From positions 71,309,601 to 71,373,600 of the forward strand of contig NC_088102.1 of assembly GCF_036370855.1 (NCBI RefSeq): 64,000 nt of DNA, written 5' to 3'. The position numbers and the translations under genes are program-made. The notes under the pieces were generated by a model. It did no database searches, was not told the origin of the DNA, and was given only the letters and a program-made list of their open reading frames with translations. Shown one piece after another: positions 49,801 through 58,950 of this stretch. Within the stretch, counting starts at the first letter, position 1. Each line of letters starts with the position of its first letter. The DNA comes from Dromaius novaehollandiae (lineage: Eukaryota > Chordata > Aves > Casuariiformes > Dromaiidae).

Positions 49801-52800
49801 GTTGCTGTATATACTTTTTTTGTTTGCTTGTTTGTTTTACAGAATCCCTTCTCTCACCAGTTAAAAATCATTCAGCAATTTTATATCTAAGATAAATAAG
49901 TATGATGCATTTGTCTGTTTCGCTAAGGAGAAGCATTTTAACAGTTGCATGTCATGTGAAGAAATGTATTTGCAGGACAGAGCTCTAGAATAATGGGAAA
50001 TCTTTTCCCAAACTTACTGATTAAGCAAGACTTGTTTCCTTGTATCTGCTGCACACTCTAAAAACAGTAAAAATTAGAAATTAGAATGTGAGAGACAGCA
50101 TCAAAACATTCAAAGACAAGAGTAAACTGCACAGAAAAAAATGTTCTAGAGTTCTCACTCTTGATATTCCTTTCTACCAAGGCAACAGCCCTGAGAAGCA
50201 GAGCAGTTGAAACTGCATTGGCCTTTCAGATCCTTCCTAGGTAATCTTTGACAGAGGGACCATGCCATTCTGCTCAGTTTTTGTTTGATGCAAAACCCCG
50301 AATAATTTTTTTTCTAGGTGTAGTTTGCCTAAAAAATAATTCCTGCTCTGAGCTACAAGTTCCACAGTACTAGGAACTAATAGTTTCTTAGTGCGTCCAT
50401 CGTAAACAGCTGACCGTATCATCCCCTATCAGTGACTGACAAGCCTACTTCTCAAATTCAGGCTGAAATCTTGTTGCTAATAGTCTGTGCATCCTATCAG
50501 CAGAAGAGAAAGGAGTTTTACCTGTATTTTCTCCCTCTGTCACATTAGTCTTAAGATCTCTCTGGAAGACTCTGCAGCTAAAAACAAAATAACCAGTTTT
50601 TGAAAACACAAGAAAGAAAAGTTAAAAAAAACCCCAAAAACAGCCCTAGTTTCAGTCTTTTCCCCATGCTGTATGTTCTGAAATCAGATGATCAAAAGCC
50701 AGAAGCTTACAGAACCCAACCATACTCTCCAGTGGGAAAATCCGGTTTAGTGATTTTTTTCATCCTAAATATGATAAAGTTAATGGGAAGCAATAATGCT
50801 AAATTGTAGGAAATTCCCTCTTAACAATTTTTTTCCAGCTAGGAAGAAAAAATGAATTATGGCTCTCTTGCAACTCAGAACTTATGAGTCTCAATATAAC
50901 AATAGTCAACAGTTTCTTTCCTTGAATACCCACACATTTCCGCAAACAGTGGTTTTAGAGGATAACAGATTATTACCAGTAGGCTACCTTTTATGTTTAA
51001 ATAAAGGATGTACATCTGCATCCTTCAGAACAAACTTACTTTATGGTGTCCGCAAAGCTGACACGGCGAGAGTTTTTACGACGTTTTTCCATATTGACAT
51101 CCTGACAATAAAGAACACAACAGTCTGATATACAGAGGACAGTTCCTATTCCACAAGCGACAAGAGGCACAGCTTTTCATCAAAAAAAAGTGTGCGTGCG
51201 TGCACACACACATCAGAACCCAACAAGTACATGTATTTATTTACCAGCTTCCTTAAACTATTTTATAGTTCTCCAGCTCTTCTCCTCCTGACCTATAGAT
51301 TCCCATCTCAGAAGAAATAGCATCCAGAGAAGATCATTTTATAAAAATTACCAGATACAAGGAACAGAACTTCAGTTACAAAGATTTTTACTCATATCGC
51401 CTTTTATATGAGGGAAAAAAATAGGTAGTTGCTTAGCAAGAGAGCTGCGGGATTTTTTTCTTTAGCTTTCCATAACAAGAACTGGAAGAAAAAAACCCCA
51501 CATTTTTGTCTTTGAGAGAAAAGGAAGGATGCATGAAAGAATCAAAAGGATGCATGAAAGAATCAAAGTTACCATAGAAAATTTTGCTACTGAAAGATGG
51601 TGTTACTGAATACACAATCATACTACTGCAGTGTTACGAGGTATTCGACAGTGCAGTATTACATATTCTGGAAAGCTAAGCCATCATATCACCACTGTGC
51701 AGTTCTTTGCAATAATCTCCCCTAAGTAGCTCAGTCGCAGGACAATTGAGCACTCATTGTTTAAGAAAGCAGACAAAGTGTTCAGGGACCGGCCTGATAC
51801 ATGCACGAGACTAACAAGGCCTGTAATTTACCCCAAACAAGTTTTTAAAAATGCAAGCAAACAAGCAGTTATGAACAATGTCAAACTACTACCTGTGATA
51901 CTGTTACATTGCTCATTAGCAATATTGTTCTTCATTGCTAACGGATTATAGAAGTGAAGACTTGCAACTGAGCAGATCCTCTAAATAGTAAGTTAGCCAC
52001 TTCTAATACTCAACCCAGTTTTGAAATGGGTATTGTGCATAGATATTTCAGGGTCATATTTCACATTCTGAAGAAGTTATTGGAGATTTTTTTCACTGTT
52101 TTCACGTTCTGTGATCAGCAACAGCTATTTATGGGATGTGACCAGAACATTAGTACATAAAACAAATCTTAAGTAGAAATGATGTTAAAAAAAATTCCAA
52201 ACTGAATAGTCCTATAGTCGCAAGCCCTAAGAACCAACAGGCACTGTAAACATGGAAGATATTCTGTATGTAATTCTGGAAGAAAATGTTTATTTTTAGT
52301 TTTTATGTTAACTAAGTTTGCAGGGTAATTTTTTTAGATGTAAAGCTATCTTAATGACTTCACCAGTTTGAACACCAGCAAGTCAAACTTCAAGTAAAAT
52401 GGACTGTAGCAGAAGCAAATTATGTCTATTAATCTCTGGTTATTCCTCTTTTCTTAACGGAAGAAACATTCTGATGTAAAGAAAAGAGCATTAGATAAAC
52501 TTGATGTATTATAACATTTACTACTTCAAATATTATTCTCCCTAAACAGTTATTACTATAAGTATTTTTATTCTTGCCCCATTCCAATGACACAATTTAC
52601 TCAGCAACAAGCTGAAAGTGTTACAAGCATCAGCAAGGAAGGATTTAACAGACCTACCTGAGTGAATTCATTCCCACTTCCAAGATCATGAAGGGGACTT
52701 CGTGGGGCCTTTAAAATCTGAAAGAAAATGTAATAGTTGAGAAGATGAGCCATAACTAAAACCAAAGAAAGTATCAAGCAGCAAGCAAATGGAGTAATAA

Positions 52801-54508
52801 ACTGCAGTTTACTCACAGTTAGTCTACAAGCAGTTCAAGATATCACTTGTGCAGAAGAAAAATTACCATGAATCACCTGGCATGACTTATAATTTGTTTT
52901 TGCATTGGGCACTTGTCCCAGACTCTGATCTCGCTTCACACCAAAGCACCATATGCAGGAATTCAGTTAGAGTTATACTTTTTTCTGAGATTGTAGGAAC
53001 AGTCAAAGATTAGAGGTACTGGATTTGGCATCTCATATAAGATGAGGAGGCTTTGTTGTAAGAGAGTAAGTAGAAGTCTCAGGCAAGCTTTTGCAGAAAA
53101 ATCTTTCCTACCACAAAGATTTTAACTGAAAAGCAAGGGAGGCAGAGGCACGATGTTGGATCTTAGCTTGGGAGGTAAAACTGCAGTGGGATGGGAAAAA
53201 AGGAAAGGAGCATAGGCAGCCATCCTATTCTCTGCCCTAAAAAACGATGCATCCCAAAGTTAATGCCTTGTGTCTTCTTTGGGAATGATAGGCTTAAATA
53301 AACAAATTTCAAATAAGTAAGGTAAAGCAAAACTCCAGTTGTGGTAAGCTCTGAAAAGTGAATTCAGCCTTAAGGAAGGATGTGCAGATAACATTAAAAG
53401 AGAATTTTGTATTGGTAAACATTTAGAAAGAGAGATTTAGAAAAAAATTGCAGATATAAGTTAATTTGTAAAATTATTTTGAATCCATAACCAAACAGTT
53501 ATACTAAAAGAACGCACTAGAAAAGCATGGTCTGCATTTATGAACATGTCTTCTTCCTGACTTTTTGGGGGGGATGGTGGGGGAGGGAGAAGAGAATGGG
53601 TTAATTGTCTTTCTGAATACCGAGTTTGGTCACTTATGCCAGAAAATTACCAGATGTATCCATATACACCGACTTCAGTTGCAAGTCTTTCAGTGCAAAT
53701 TGCATCACTTTTTGTCATGCTGCTATGTGAACAGCAACGTTTTCAGACTTGAACACATCAACCCACCCATACACCCAGCAAACTGATATTTCAAGAGAAC
53801 TCAAAAACATTGTCAGACAGAATTTATAATAGCCATCAGTACCACAATCAAAAACTCCCAAAAATCTAGTAGGCTCTTTTTTTGATTTTAGAATGTTTTT
53901 TCTTCAGACTGATAAGAAAATGAGCCTGCCTTTACAGCTTCCCTTTCTTTTACTCACACACCCATATGGTTTTATTTTGGGAAATGACTCAAGTTACTCA
54001 CGGAAGAAAGCCTTTTCCCTCTGATGCTCTCTGTATTATCACTGGAGGGGGGGAAAAAAAAAGAAATGGATATTAGTCCATAACCTTGCAGCAAGATGTA
54101 TTTCTTGAACAATACTGCCACATTTTTCCAGTTAAACTGATTGCTTCATTATTGTAAAAAATGTGAAATTACATTATCAAGCTTGCCTGGAATAGTTAAT
54201 TCCAGCACTAGCTCCCAAAAATAAGATTTGGAAAATTCAGCAGGTTCCCCTCAATCCCTCACAGTCAGTTAGTCTCCAGACGATCCACTGCTATCAAACT
54301 TCCTCAGAGCTTTCCTATATACAATAAAAGCAACTCCCTGCTCCTCCTCTTCACAATGGACAATGCATTTCATTCCAGAGGTGCCGAAGAGCACACTTGG
54401 ATTAAGCAACATTTCACCTCTAAAGACAACAATATTTATACCACAATAAGAACCTTATGAGCTTTCAACTTACTTTTCCATGTTAGGGTCCAAATAAATC
54501 TTGTCCAT
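27015..54508 (-). CDS. KNL1: KNL1 (CASC5) outer-kinetochore scaffold, complete coding region in 25 exons
   Basis: KNL1 is the KMN-network subunit at the outer kinetochore. It binds PP1 and microtubules through its N-terminus, recruits BUB3-BUB1/BUBR1 through phosphorylated MELT repeats, and docks on MIS12 and ZWINT through its C-terminus. Coding exons in transcript order: 54508-54474, 54041-54002, 52717-52658, 51101-51040, 50571-50522, 50057-50018, 48896-48859, 48513-48461, 47071-41843, 41078-40934, 39861-39794, 39673-39575, 35747-35632, 34753-34663, 33102-32986, 32284-32197, 31424-31344, 30893-30854, 30729-30628, 30163-30063, 29739-29671, 29523-29414, 28790-28672, 27355-27233, 27120-27015. 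All junctions are GT-AG and the phases join without a break: 7182 bp, 2393 residues (human about 2340). SILK falls at residues 25-28 and RVSF at 58-61, the same positions as in human KNL1. I chose ATG 54508 because it heads MDKIYLDPNMENDN, which aligns with the human start. Confidence 0.95.
27500..27526. repeat. Perfect 11-bp inverted repeat with 5-nt loop in a KNL1 intron
   Basis: CTAACACTAAC (27500-27510), loop TTTAG, GTTAGTGTTAG (27516-27526). The arms are exact reverse complements. It lies 144 bp upstream of the last-but-one KNL1 exon in transcript direction. Confidence 0.9.
30175..30195 (-). repeat. A21/T21 homopolymer directly upstream of a KNL1 acceptor
   Basis: A run of 21 A on the plus strand (T on the transcribed-sense strand) lies 12-32 nt before the acceptor of the exon at 30163-30063 and forms its polypyrimidine tract. 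Confidence 0.9.
30628..35747 (-). CDS. KNL1: KNL1 coiled-coil block (ZWINT-binding region)
   Basis: Seven exons (35747-35632, 34753-34663, 33102-32986, 32284-32197, 31424-31344, 30893-30854, 30729-30628) encode residues 1974 to 2185. They begin with PPTPEDLIFSQYVYRPK, matching the human PPTPEDLMLSQYVYRPK. They continue through Glu/Lys/Leu-rich helices (KSLWEVMRTCSDEE, LNKMKSYFTKESKIL, LETLRAQEEELQR, EINHLQKKEKSCQELLEAY) expected to form the coiled coil that binds ZWINT. Two of the acceptors in or next to this block are preceded by microsatellite-like pyrimidine tracts. Confidence 0.93.
31136..31158 (+). repeat. G-rich tract in KNL1 intron
   Basis: Long G runs broken by single T and A (tgtgggggtggg..., aggggg) satisfy a quadruplex pattern on the plus strand, which is antisense to KNL1. 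It is intronic, with no other feature nearby. Confidence 0.65.
34757..34828 (-). repeat. (CT)n plus T-rich microsatellite forming a 3' splice-site pyrimidine tract
   Basis: On the sense (minus) strand an about 16-unit CT repeat (34796-34827), an about 11-nt T run and mixed CT sequence form an almost unbroken pyrimidine stretch of some 70 nt. The stretch ends at the CAG acceptor of the KNL1 exon starting at 34753. Confidence 0.92.
39575..41078 (-). CDS. KNL1: KNL1 exons downstream of the giant exon, conserved FFTLLQVHIPIQKPRQ segment
   Basis: Three exons (41078-40934, 39861-39794, 39673-39575) encode residues 1870 to 1973. The first is polar and poorly conserved, the second reads QMESQLLTDSICEDNLWE, and the third carries GVITVGEFFTLLQVHIPIQK, which aligns closely with the human segment that precedes the ZWINT-binding coiled coil. 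Phases are 0/1, 1/0, 0/0 and all join. Confidence 0.92.
41843..47071 (-). CDS. KNL1: KNL1 giant exon: KI motifs and 17 MELT-type repeats
   Basis: One 5229-bp exon (1743 codons, residues 127-1869), phase 0 at both ends, with acceptor tttttttag and donor GTGAGC. It starts RHDADNTVQRTN. KI1-type motif KIDITSFLAGLK (residues 176-187, bases 46889-46924) and KI2-type KINFNEFLMSLK (224-235, bases 46745-46780) correspond to the BUB1- and BUBR1-binding helices. Between 46996 and 43280 I count 17 MELT-like repeats: 16 of form M[DE][ILM]T and one VDIT. Many have an upstream T-hydrophobic-aromatic element (KTVIFS, KTVMFT) and a downstream SHT/THT, the layout known for active vertebrate repeats. After the array comes a disordered, acidic C-terminal third with a basic KRA...KKLKRDE cluster near the end. 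The antisense open frames in this block are shadows. Confidence 0.96.
43328..43843 (-). repeat. Tandem duplication of a two-MELT unit inside KNL1
   Basis: Two consecutive coding units of about 87 and 85 codons share the same order. Each has a DK-x-x-MFTSNQ-x-DMEMT repeat, then C-x-D-x-LNL-x-K-x-x-GQEA-x-SN-x-R, then a second DME[MI]TKTH repeat, then a short spacer. Unit 1 is 43843-43583 and unit 2 is 43582-43328. A third copy of the DKTxxxT...MEIT start follows at 43327. Similarity at the protein level is plain by eye. Nucleotide identity was not computed. Confidence 0.85.
50522..50571 (-). CDS. KNL1: KNL1 exon after RVSF, with tandem acceptor
   Basis: Read from the CAG acceptor, the exon starts at 50571 and continues the protein as K-VFQRDLKTNVTEGENT; human KNL1 also has KVFQ at this point. 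A second AG 6 nt upstream (TAG at 50578-50580) would start the exon at 50577 and give N-C-R-VFQ instead, in the same frame. The next exons (50057-50018, 48896-48859, 48513-48461) carry the linker to the giant exon, including a conserved GMDTLLHAPIQ stretch. Confidence 0.88.
51040..51101 (-). CDS. KNL1: KNL1 exon with RVSF PP1-docking motif
   Basis: A 62-bp exon reading DVNMEKRRKNSRRVSFADTI plus two bases. RVSF (residues 58-61) is the canonical RVxF docking site for protein phosphatase 1. Ser60 within it is the position known in human as the Aurora B site that blocks PP1 binding. Both splice sites are normal (CAG acceptor, GTAAGT donor). Confidence 0.95.
51526..51567. repeat. 21-bp perfect tandem duplication in a KNL1 intron
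   Basis: The 21-bp unit aggatgcatgaaagaatcaa(a) is repeated exactly at 51526-51546 and 51547-51567. It is intronic. Confidence 0.95.
52658..54508 (-). CDS. KNL1: KNL1 N-terminal exons with SILK PP1-docking motif
   Basis: Three exons (54508-54474, 54041-54002, 52717-52658) encode residues 1-45. The second ends in RGKRLSS and the third begins ILKAPRSPLHDL, so the SILK motif is assembled across an intron. Human KNL1 has SSILKPPRSPLQDL here. The basic residues upstream (KR) fit the microtubule and PP1-binding N-terminus. The 5' UTR portion of the first of these exons reaches 54528, where the acceptor (tatag) sits. Confidence 0.93.
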
Positions 54509-55441
54509 TTCTGAAGGATGTGCCTTTCCTATAAAATACAATACTGAAATGCAAAAACATTAATGAACCTTAGTAAGGAAACTGCACACAATTACAAACA
54601 GATATTAGCCTCAGTTAGATACCATAACCTTTCTCTCCACCTTTTAGTCACAGAAATGCACTGAAGTTTGACAGGGAGCTCTCAAGCCCACATTTTCTAG
54701 AATGTATCATGATATTAAACAACTGTGCAAGGCAGTTTGATTCTTACTCATTAGGCATTCTTTTATTTAAAGTTAAGATTCTGCTAACTGTTGGAGATAA
54801 ACATGATCAAAGTTTATACAATGCAAAGTTTGCTGTGGCACCCAAGACAGTTCTTCATTCACTACTTCTCCCCCCAACACATCATATTTAGACCAGTCCA
54901 AACAACTGGATTTCGATATTCCCACTAGCAGAGAGAATGAGAACACTTCAAAAAAGTTAAATGAGGGGCTAGTGAGCTAACATGCACTGATAGGATGCCT
55001 GTGTTAACACAGGCTTAATATTGCCTATGGTTTTGCGTAAACCATGACAAAATTAAAGCCTTTGAATACCAAGAACATAACCTCAGTCTCCTGTGGACCT
55101 GCCTTAGGCCACCAAAAAAACCCCCAAACAAACAAACAAAAAAACACACAAAAAACCCCATAGAATCAATGCTATAAAATCCATACATGCAATTTTCTGT
55201 GCTTTTTCCTTGATTTCAGTGATGGTATTTATCTATATGCATCCTCCCTTCTTTCACTATGCAAAGTATACCTATGTGGGCGCTATAAACAATCTGATAG
55301 CATGTATCATATTACTTTATTTTTACCCTTGCTAAACCTCAGCAAGCAGTGTCGTAAGAACCCTTGCCTTAGGCAAGGGCCAAGTGAATTGTAAAACCGC
55401 AGAAACAGAGAGCTCTGCACAGAATTGCTCAGCTTTTGCCT

Positions 55442-56643
55442 TTCACAGAATCACACAACAGCTGAGGTTTAAAGACCACCTAGTCCAACCCTCCTGCTCA
55501 AAGCAGGGTCCTGAGCAACCTGCTCTAGTTGACATTATCCAGCCAGATTTTGAATATCTTCAAAAATGGAGATTCCAGAACATCCCTGGGCAACCTGTTC
55601 CAGTGCTTCACCACCCTCACTGTAATTTTTTTTTTTATGCTTAAATCGAATTTCCTGGATTTCAATTTGTGGCCATTGCCTCTCATCCATTCACTACATA
55701 CCACTGAGAACAGTTGGGCTCCATCTTCTTCACACCCTCCCGTCACAGGTTTATACTCACTAATAAGATACTCCTTGACCTTTCTCTTCTCTAGACTAAA
55801 CAGTCCCAGCTCTCTTAGCCTCTCCTCCTATGTCAGATAGTCGAGTCCCTTAATCATCACTGTGGCCTTTTCCTGGACTTGCTACAGCAGGTCCATGTCT
55901 CTCTTGTACTGGGGAGCCCAGAACCGCACACAGCACTCCAGATGTGGCCTCCCTGGGGCTGAGTAGAAGGTGAGGATCATCTCCCTCCACCTGCTGGCAA
56001 CGCTCTGCCTAACGTGGCCCAGCATACCCTTGGCCTTCTTGGCCACAAGGGCACATTGCTGGCTCACAGTCAACTTGCTGGCCACCAGGACCTGCAGGTC
56101 CTTCTCTGCAGAGCTGCTCTCCAGCTGGTCAGCCCCCAGCCTGTACCAGTACATGGGGTTACTCCTTCCCAAGTGCAGGACTTTGCACTTCCTGTTGTTG
56201 ACCTTCACGAGATTCCTCTCTGCCCAATGCTCCAGCCTAAGACAGATGTCCCTCTGAATGGCAGCACAGCCCTCTGGTGTATCAGCCACTGCTCCCAGTT
56301 TTGTACCATCAGCAAACTTGCTGAGGGCACACTCTGTCCCACCATCGAGGTCATTGATGACCAAGTTGAACAGGATTGGACCCAGCGTTGACCTCTGGGG
56401 TGCAGCACTAGTGACTGGCCTCCAAATGGACTTTGCGTTGCTGATCACAACCCTGTGAGCCCAGCAGTTCAGCCAATTTCAGTCCACCTCCAATTTCAAT
56501 CCACCTTACCGTCCACTTATTTAGTCTGTGTTTCATCAGTATGTCAATGAGGATGTTAGGGGACAGAGCCAAAAGCCTTTCTCAAGTCAAGATAAACAAC
56601 ATCCACTGCTCTCCCCTCATCCGCCAAGCCAGTCATCTCATCA
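55442..56643 (-). mobile_element. 5'-truncated CR1 LINE in KNL1 intron 1
   Basis: The element lies on the minus strand, in the same direction as KNL1. Its 3' end is at 55442 (plus-strand start ttcacagaatcacac). The body encodes the RT C-terminal half: a degraded KAF block near 56560-56600, then INDLDGGTECALSKFADGTK with the second Asp of the catalytic FADD box changed to Gly, then DTPEGCAAIQRD, LEHWAERNL, KCKVLHLGRSNPM, QCALVAKKAKGML and [20 protein letters not shown] 188-codon open frame (55882-56448) survives. Everything upstream of the DEMTG segment of RT is absent, the usual 5' truncation of LINE copies. Fewer breaks than the ancient pieces suggest moderate age. Confidence 0.93.
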
Positions 56644-57559
56644 CATAAGACACTTAAACCACAAATTGATAGCTCATTTTTCACACTAAAATTAAGCCTT
56701 ATATAGGGAATAAAAAGCTCTAGACTTATTTAAAATGCAAAGTCACATAAAATGCTGTCATGTATTATTGCAGTATTGCTCACAAGGCAGAGCAGGGTTT
56801 GAACTGGGGGAGTGGGTGTGGGAACAATCTTCTCTTCATTCCTTGTTTTTCAGAAATATCAGTTTGCTTAAAGACAATGTTTGGGCAGGGCAAGAAGGCA
56901 TGATGAGAAAACTTAACTAATGGATTTTTTTCCAGTAAAATTCTGTTTGCTTAAACAGGAAAAAAGTAGTATTTTGAAGACAGTATTAAGCATGAAGGTA
57001 TAATAGCTAGAGCCAGAGAAAAATTTCCAGACTGACCCTTTATTTGTAAACAGAAAGCTAATTTGCCAAAAGCAACTTCAATAATTTCTTGGTTTATTTT
57101 TGCAAAATAACTCCCCTTACCATAAACCTCCCAAAGATATAGCAGGTTTCCATTAGAAATTTAGATCAGTTAAAATGGTATCCTGAGAGGCTTTGGCTTT
57201 CAGGGTCTGCAGCTCTGGGGTTAGAAAAATCAAGAAAATGCTTTCAGGCAGGCATCCTCAAAACTAGCTCCCCAGCCAGCAGCCTGAAATTTTCGAATAC
57301 AAGAACTGCTGTGCTGGATTAGACTAAACACAACAAAGAACGTGAAATAAAAAACGGGCAGGTGCGTAGAGAAGAGTGAAAGCATGGAGTATGGCTAGGG
57401 AAAGGCCCCGTTTGGTCTGCCAGCAGCCTGCTGTTACAAGGTTTATTAATACAGAATTTACATCCCAATCAACATGCTCAATAGTCATTTTCTAATGATA
57501 TCTTTGACCTACACACACGGCGGCAAATTCCAATGCTTTATTATCCTGTTTATGAAAAG

Positions 57560-57830
57560 GCACCTCTTTTTGTTCTTATACCTTAAAATTAGGTACCCCA
57601 CATTTCCACAGGTGAGACAAAGTGAAGAATCATTCTCTGTTAACTGTCTTAAATTCATTCATGATCTAACTGACTTCCATCCAACCCCTCCTCAGCCTTC
57701 TGCTCTTCATCTTTAAGAGCGATGATCTATTTAGTCTCTCTTCACAGAGAAATATTCCAGTATTTCTGATCATCTGATAACCTTCTCGAGATGAAGATGA
57801 CCAGAACATGATCACAGGTACGTGATTGTT
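57560..57830 (-). mobile_element. Ancient CR1/L3-like LINE fragment in KNL1 intron 1
   Basis: The plus strand carries the antisense hallmarks of old CR1/L3 3' ends in the right order: cctcagccttctgctcttcat..., agtctctcttcacagaga..., ctgataaccttctcgagatg, then agatgaccagaac near the end. It is strongly diverged. Family assignment is by recollection of the consensus, not alignment. Confidence 0.55.
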
Positions 57831-58474
57831 TTATACACAGTCAAAACTATGTTTCTGTTCCATTCTCGATTTCTTTCCTCACAGTTCCCTGCACTGCATA
57901 CTTCACACACAAACACCTCACTAAGAAGGAAGCTGGCAGTCTCAGAGCACTACCCTAAACGACCTCCAAAAGCTAATTTACAGCCCACCAGTGCTTATGT
58001 CAGTGTTTGCCCACACATGAACTCCTTCGTATTGGCCAACACCGAGTTTTATCAGCCAGTTTATCCGGAGACCCCCCTCCCTCTGCGAGGGCAGCGTCCA
58101 GCAGGCTGAAATCTCCTCGGGCCGCCCAGACATCCCGGCCATTCCTCTCCATAAGCGCACCGGGCCTGCGAGCTGGGTCCTTCCACCACCACCAGGACCC
58201 GCTTTCTGCTCCAGCCCTTTGTCTCCCCTCCCGTCACCAGGCGTTAACCGGCAGGAACCGCCCTAGCGACAGGCAACCGCCGTCGCCTCAGCCGAGCCCG
58301 CGCGCCCCCGGCCTGGCCTCTCCCCCCCCCCAGCCCCTCCGCGGCCGCCCTCCAGGCTTCTCACCCGCTGCTCCGGCCGCGGCCCTCACGACTGCCACCG
58401 GCGGAGCGCCACCGCCTCCTCGCCGCCGCTGCCCCCCGGCCCCCCACCTCCCATCAGGCGCCGCCGCCTCACGA

Positions 58475-58499
58475 TTCAAACCTAACCGCCGCTTCCCGC
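58475..58499 (-). promoter_or_regulatory. CDE/CHR-like plus E2F-like cell-cycle module
   Basis: Sense strand order is GCGGGAA, GCGGCGG, TTAGG, TTTGAA. TTTGAA is the classical cell-cycle-genes homology region bound by LIN54 of DREAM/MMB complexes. GGCGG five bases upstream resembles the CDE, which is usually four bases away. GCGGGAA is a consensus-like E2F site. A mitotic kinetochore gene is the expected kind of target. Motif reading only. Confidence 0.5.
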
Positions 58500-58560
58500 G
58501 CGTGCGCCCCGCGCCAACCAGCCGTCGTGACGACAGCGGAGTGGCGCCCTACAGCGGTCG

Positions 58561-58609
58561 CCGTACAACATGGCGCCTCCCGGCGTTCCGTACAACATGG
58601 TGGCCTCCC
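58561..58609 (+). repeat. Imperfect tandem 21-22-bp repeat with YY1-like sites in the promoter
   Basis: ccgtacaacatgg followed by cgcctccc (58561-58581) recurs as ccgtacaacatgg followed by tggcctccc (58588-58609). Each copy holds CAACATGG, close to the YY1 core AANATGG(C/T)GNC. Confidence 0.75.
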
Positions 58610-58861
58610 CGGAATTAGCCCTGTGCCTGCCACTTCAGTATTTCCCCTCGCCAGCACCTCGTGCGGCCGGAGTCGTGAGGATATCGGGGCAGCGATCAGC
58701 CTCGGAAGGGTCGCTTGGTTCCCGCGAGTAGCCTCGGTCCGCGTTATGGCTACGGAGGGCCGAGCAGCCGACGCCACCTCGCAGAGCGAGCTCGGGCAGA
58801 ACGCGACGCAGGAGCCATTGCCGAAGTTTCTTATAGGCTAGGCGAGAAACAGGGTTCTCGT

Positions 58862-58943
58862 GACGAGGTGGCCGAGTGGTTAAGGCGATGGACTGCTAAT
58901 CCATTGTGCTCTGCACGCGTGGGTTCGAATCCCATCCTCGTCG
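58862..58943 (+). tRNA. tRNA-Ser (anticodon GCT)
   Basis: An 82-nt type II tRNA. The acceptor stem GACGAGG (58862-58868) pairs with CCTCGTC (58936-58942), and the discriminator is G58943. The anticodon stem ATGGA/TCCAT encloses CTGCTAA with anticodon GCT at 58895-58897, reading AGC/AGU serine codons. A long variable arm (tgtgctctgcacgc region) is typical of tRNA-Ser. Internal promoter A box TGGCCGAGTGG and B box GGTTCGAATCC are intact. A T5 terminator follows 7 nt after the gene (58951-58955). No intron. It lies 0.35-0.45 kb upstream of the inferred KNL1 start, in the opposite direction. A tRNA-Ser-GCT is known beside KNL1 in mammals, so this is probably an old syntenic locus. Confidence 0.97.
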
Positions 58944-58950
58944 GCAGAAG

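Larger units (their letters stand above)
58040..58850 (-). promoter_or_regulatory. KNL1: KNL1 CpG-island promoter and inferred non-coding first exon
   Basis: A dense CpG block about 3.5-4.3 kb upstream of the KNL1 start codon. On the minus strand the best donor is CGG/GTGAGAAG, giving an exon-1 end at 58365 that would splice to the acceptor at 54529. Just upstream sit a CHR-type element TTTGAA (58475-58480), a GGCGG (58486-58490), a TTCCCGC E2F-type site (58493-58499), an NRF1-like GCGCGTGCGC (58498-58507) and two YY1-like CAACATGG sites. The start site is probably around 58420-58470. It is shared head-to-head with the tRNA gene at 58862. Confidence 0.7.

Noticed and set aside
50572-50577. 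Upstream TAG as the main acceptor of the KNL1 exon
   Set aside because: It keeps the frame but gives NCRVFQ, whereas the downstream CAG gives KVFQ as in human KNL1. Kept only as a possible alternative.
58007-58618. 203-codon plus-strand open frame rich in Pro/Arg/Ala
   Set aside because: It lies wholly in the KNL1 CpG island. Its composition is what GC-rich DNA gives in any frame, and it has no domain or splice context.
58746-58841. Short ATG-started frame MATEGRAADATSQS just upstream of the tRNA gene
   Set aside because: It has a tempting protein-like start in a CpG island, but only about 31 codons before a stop, no donor that extends it, and no family I recognise.
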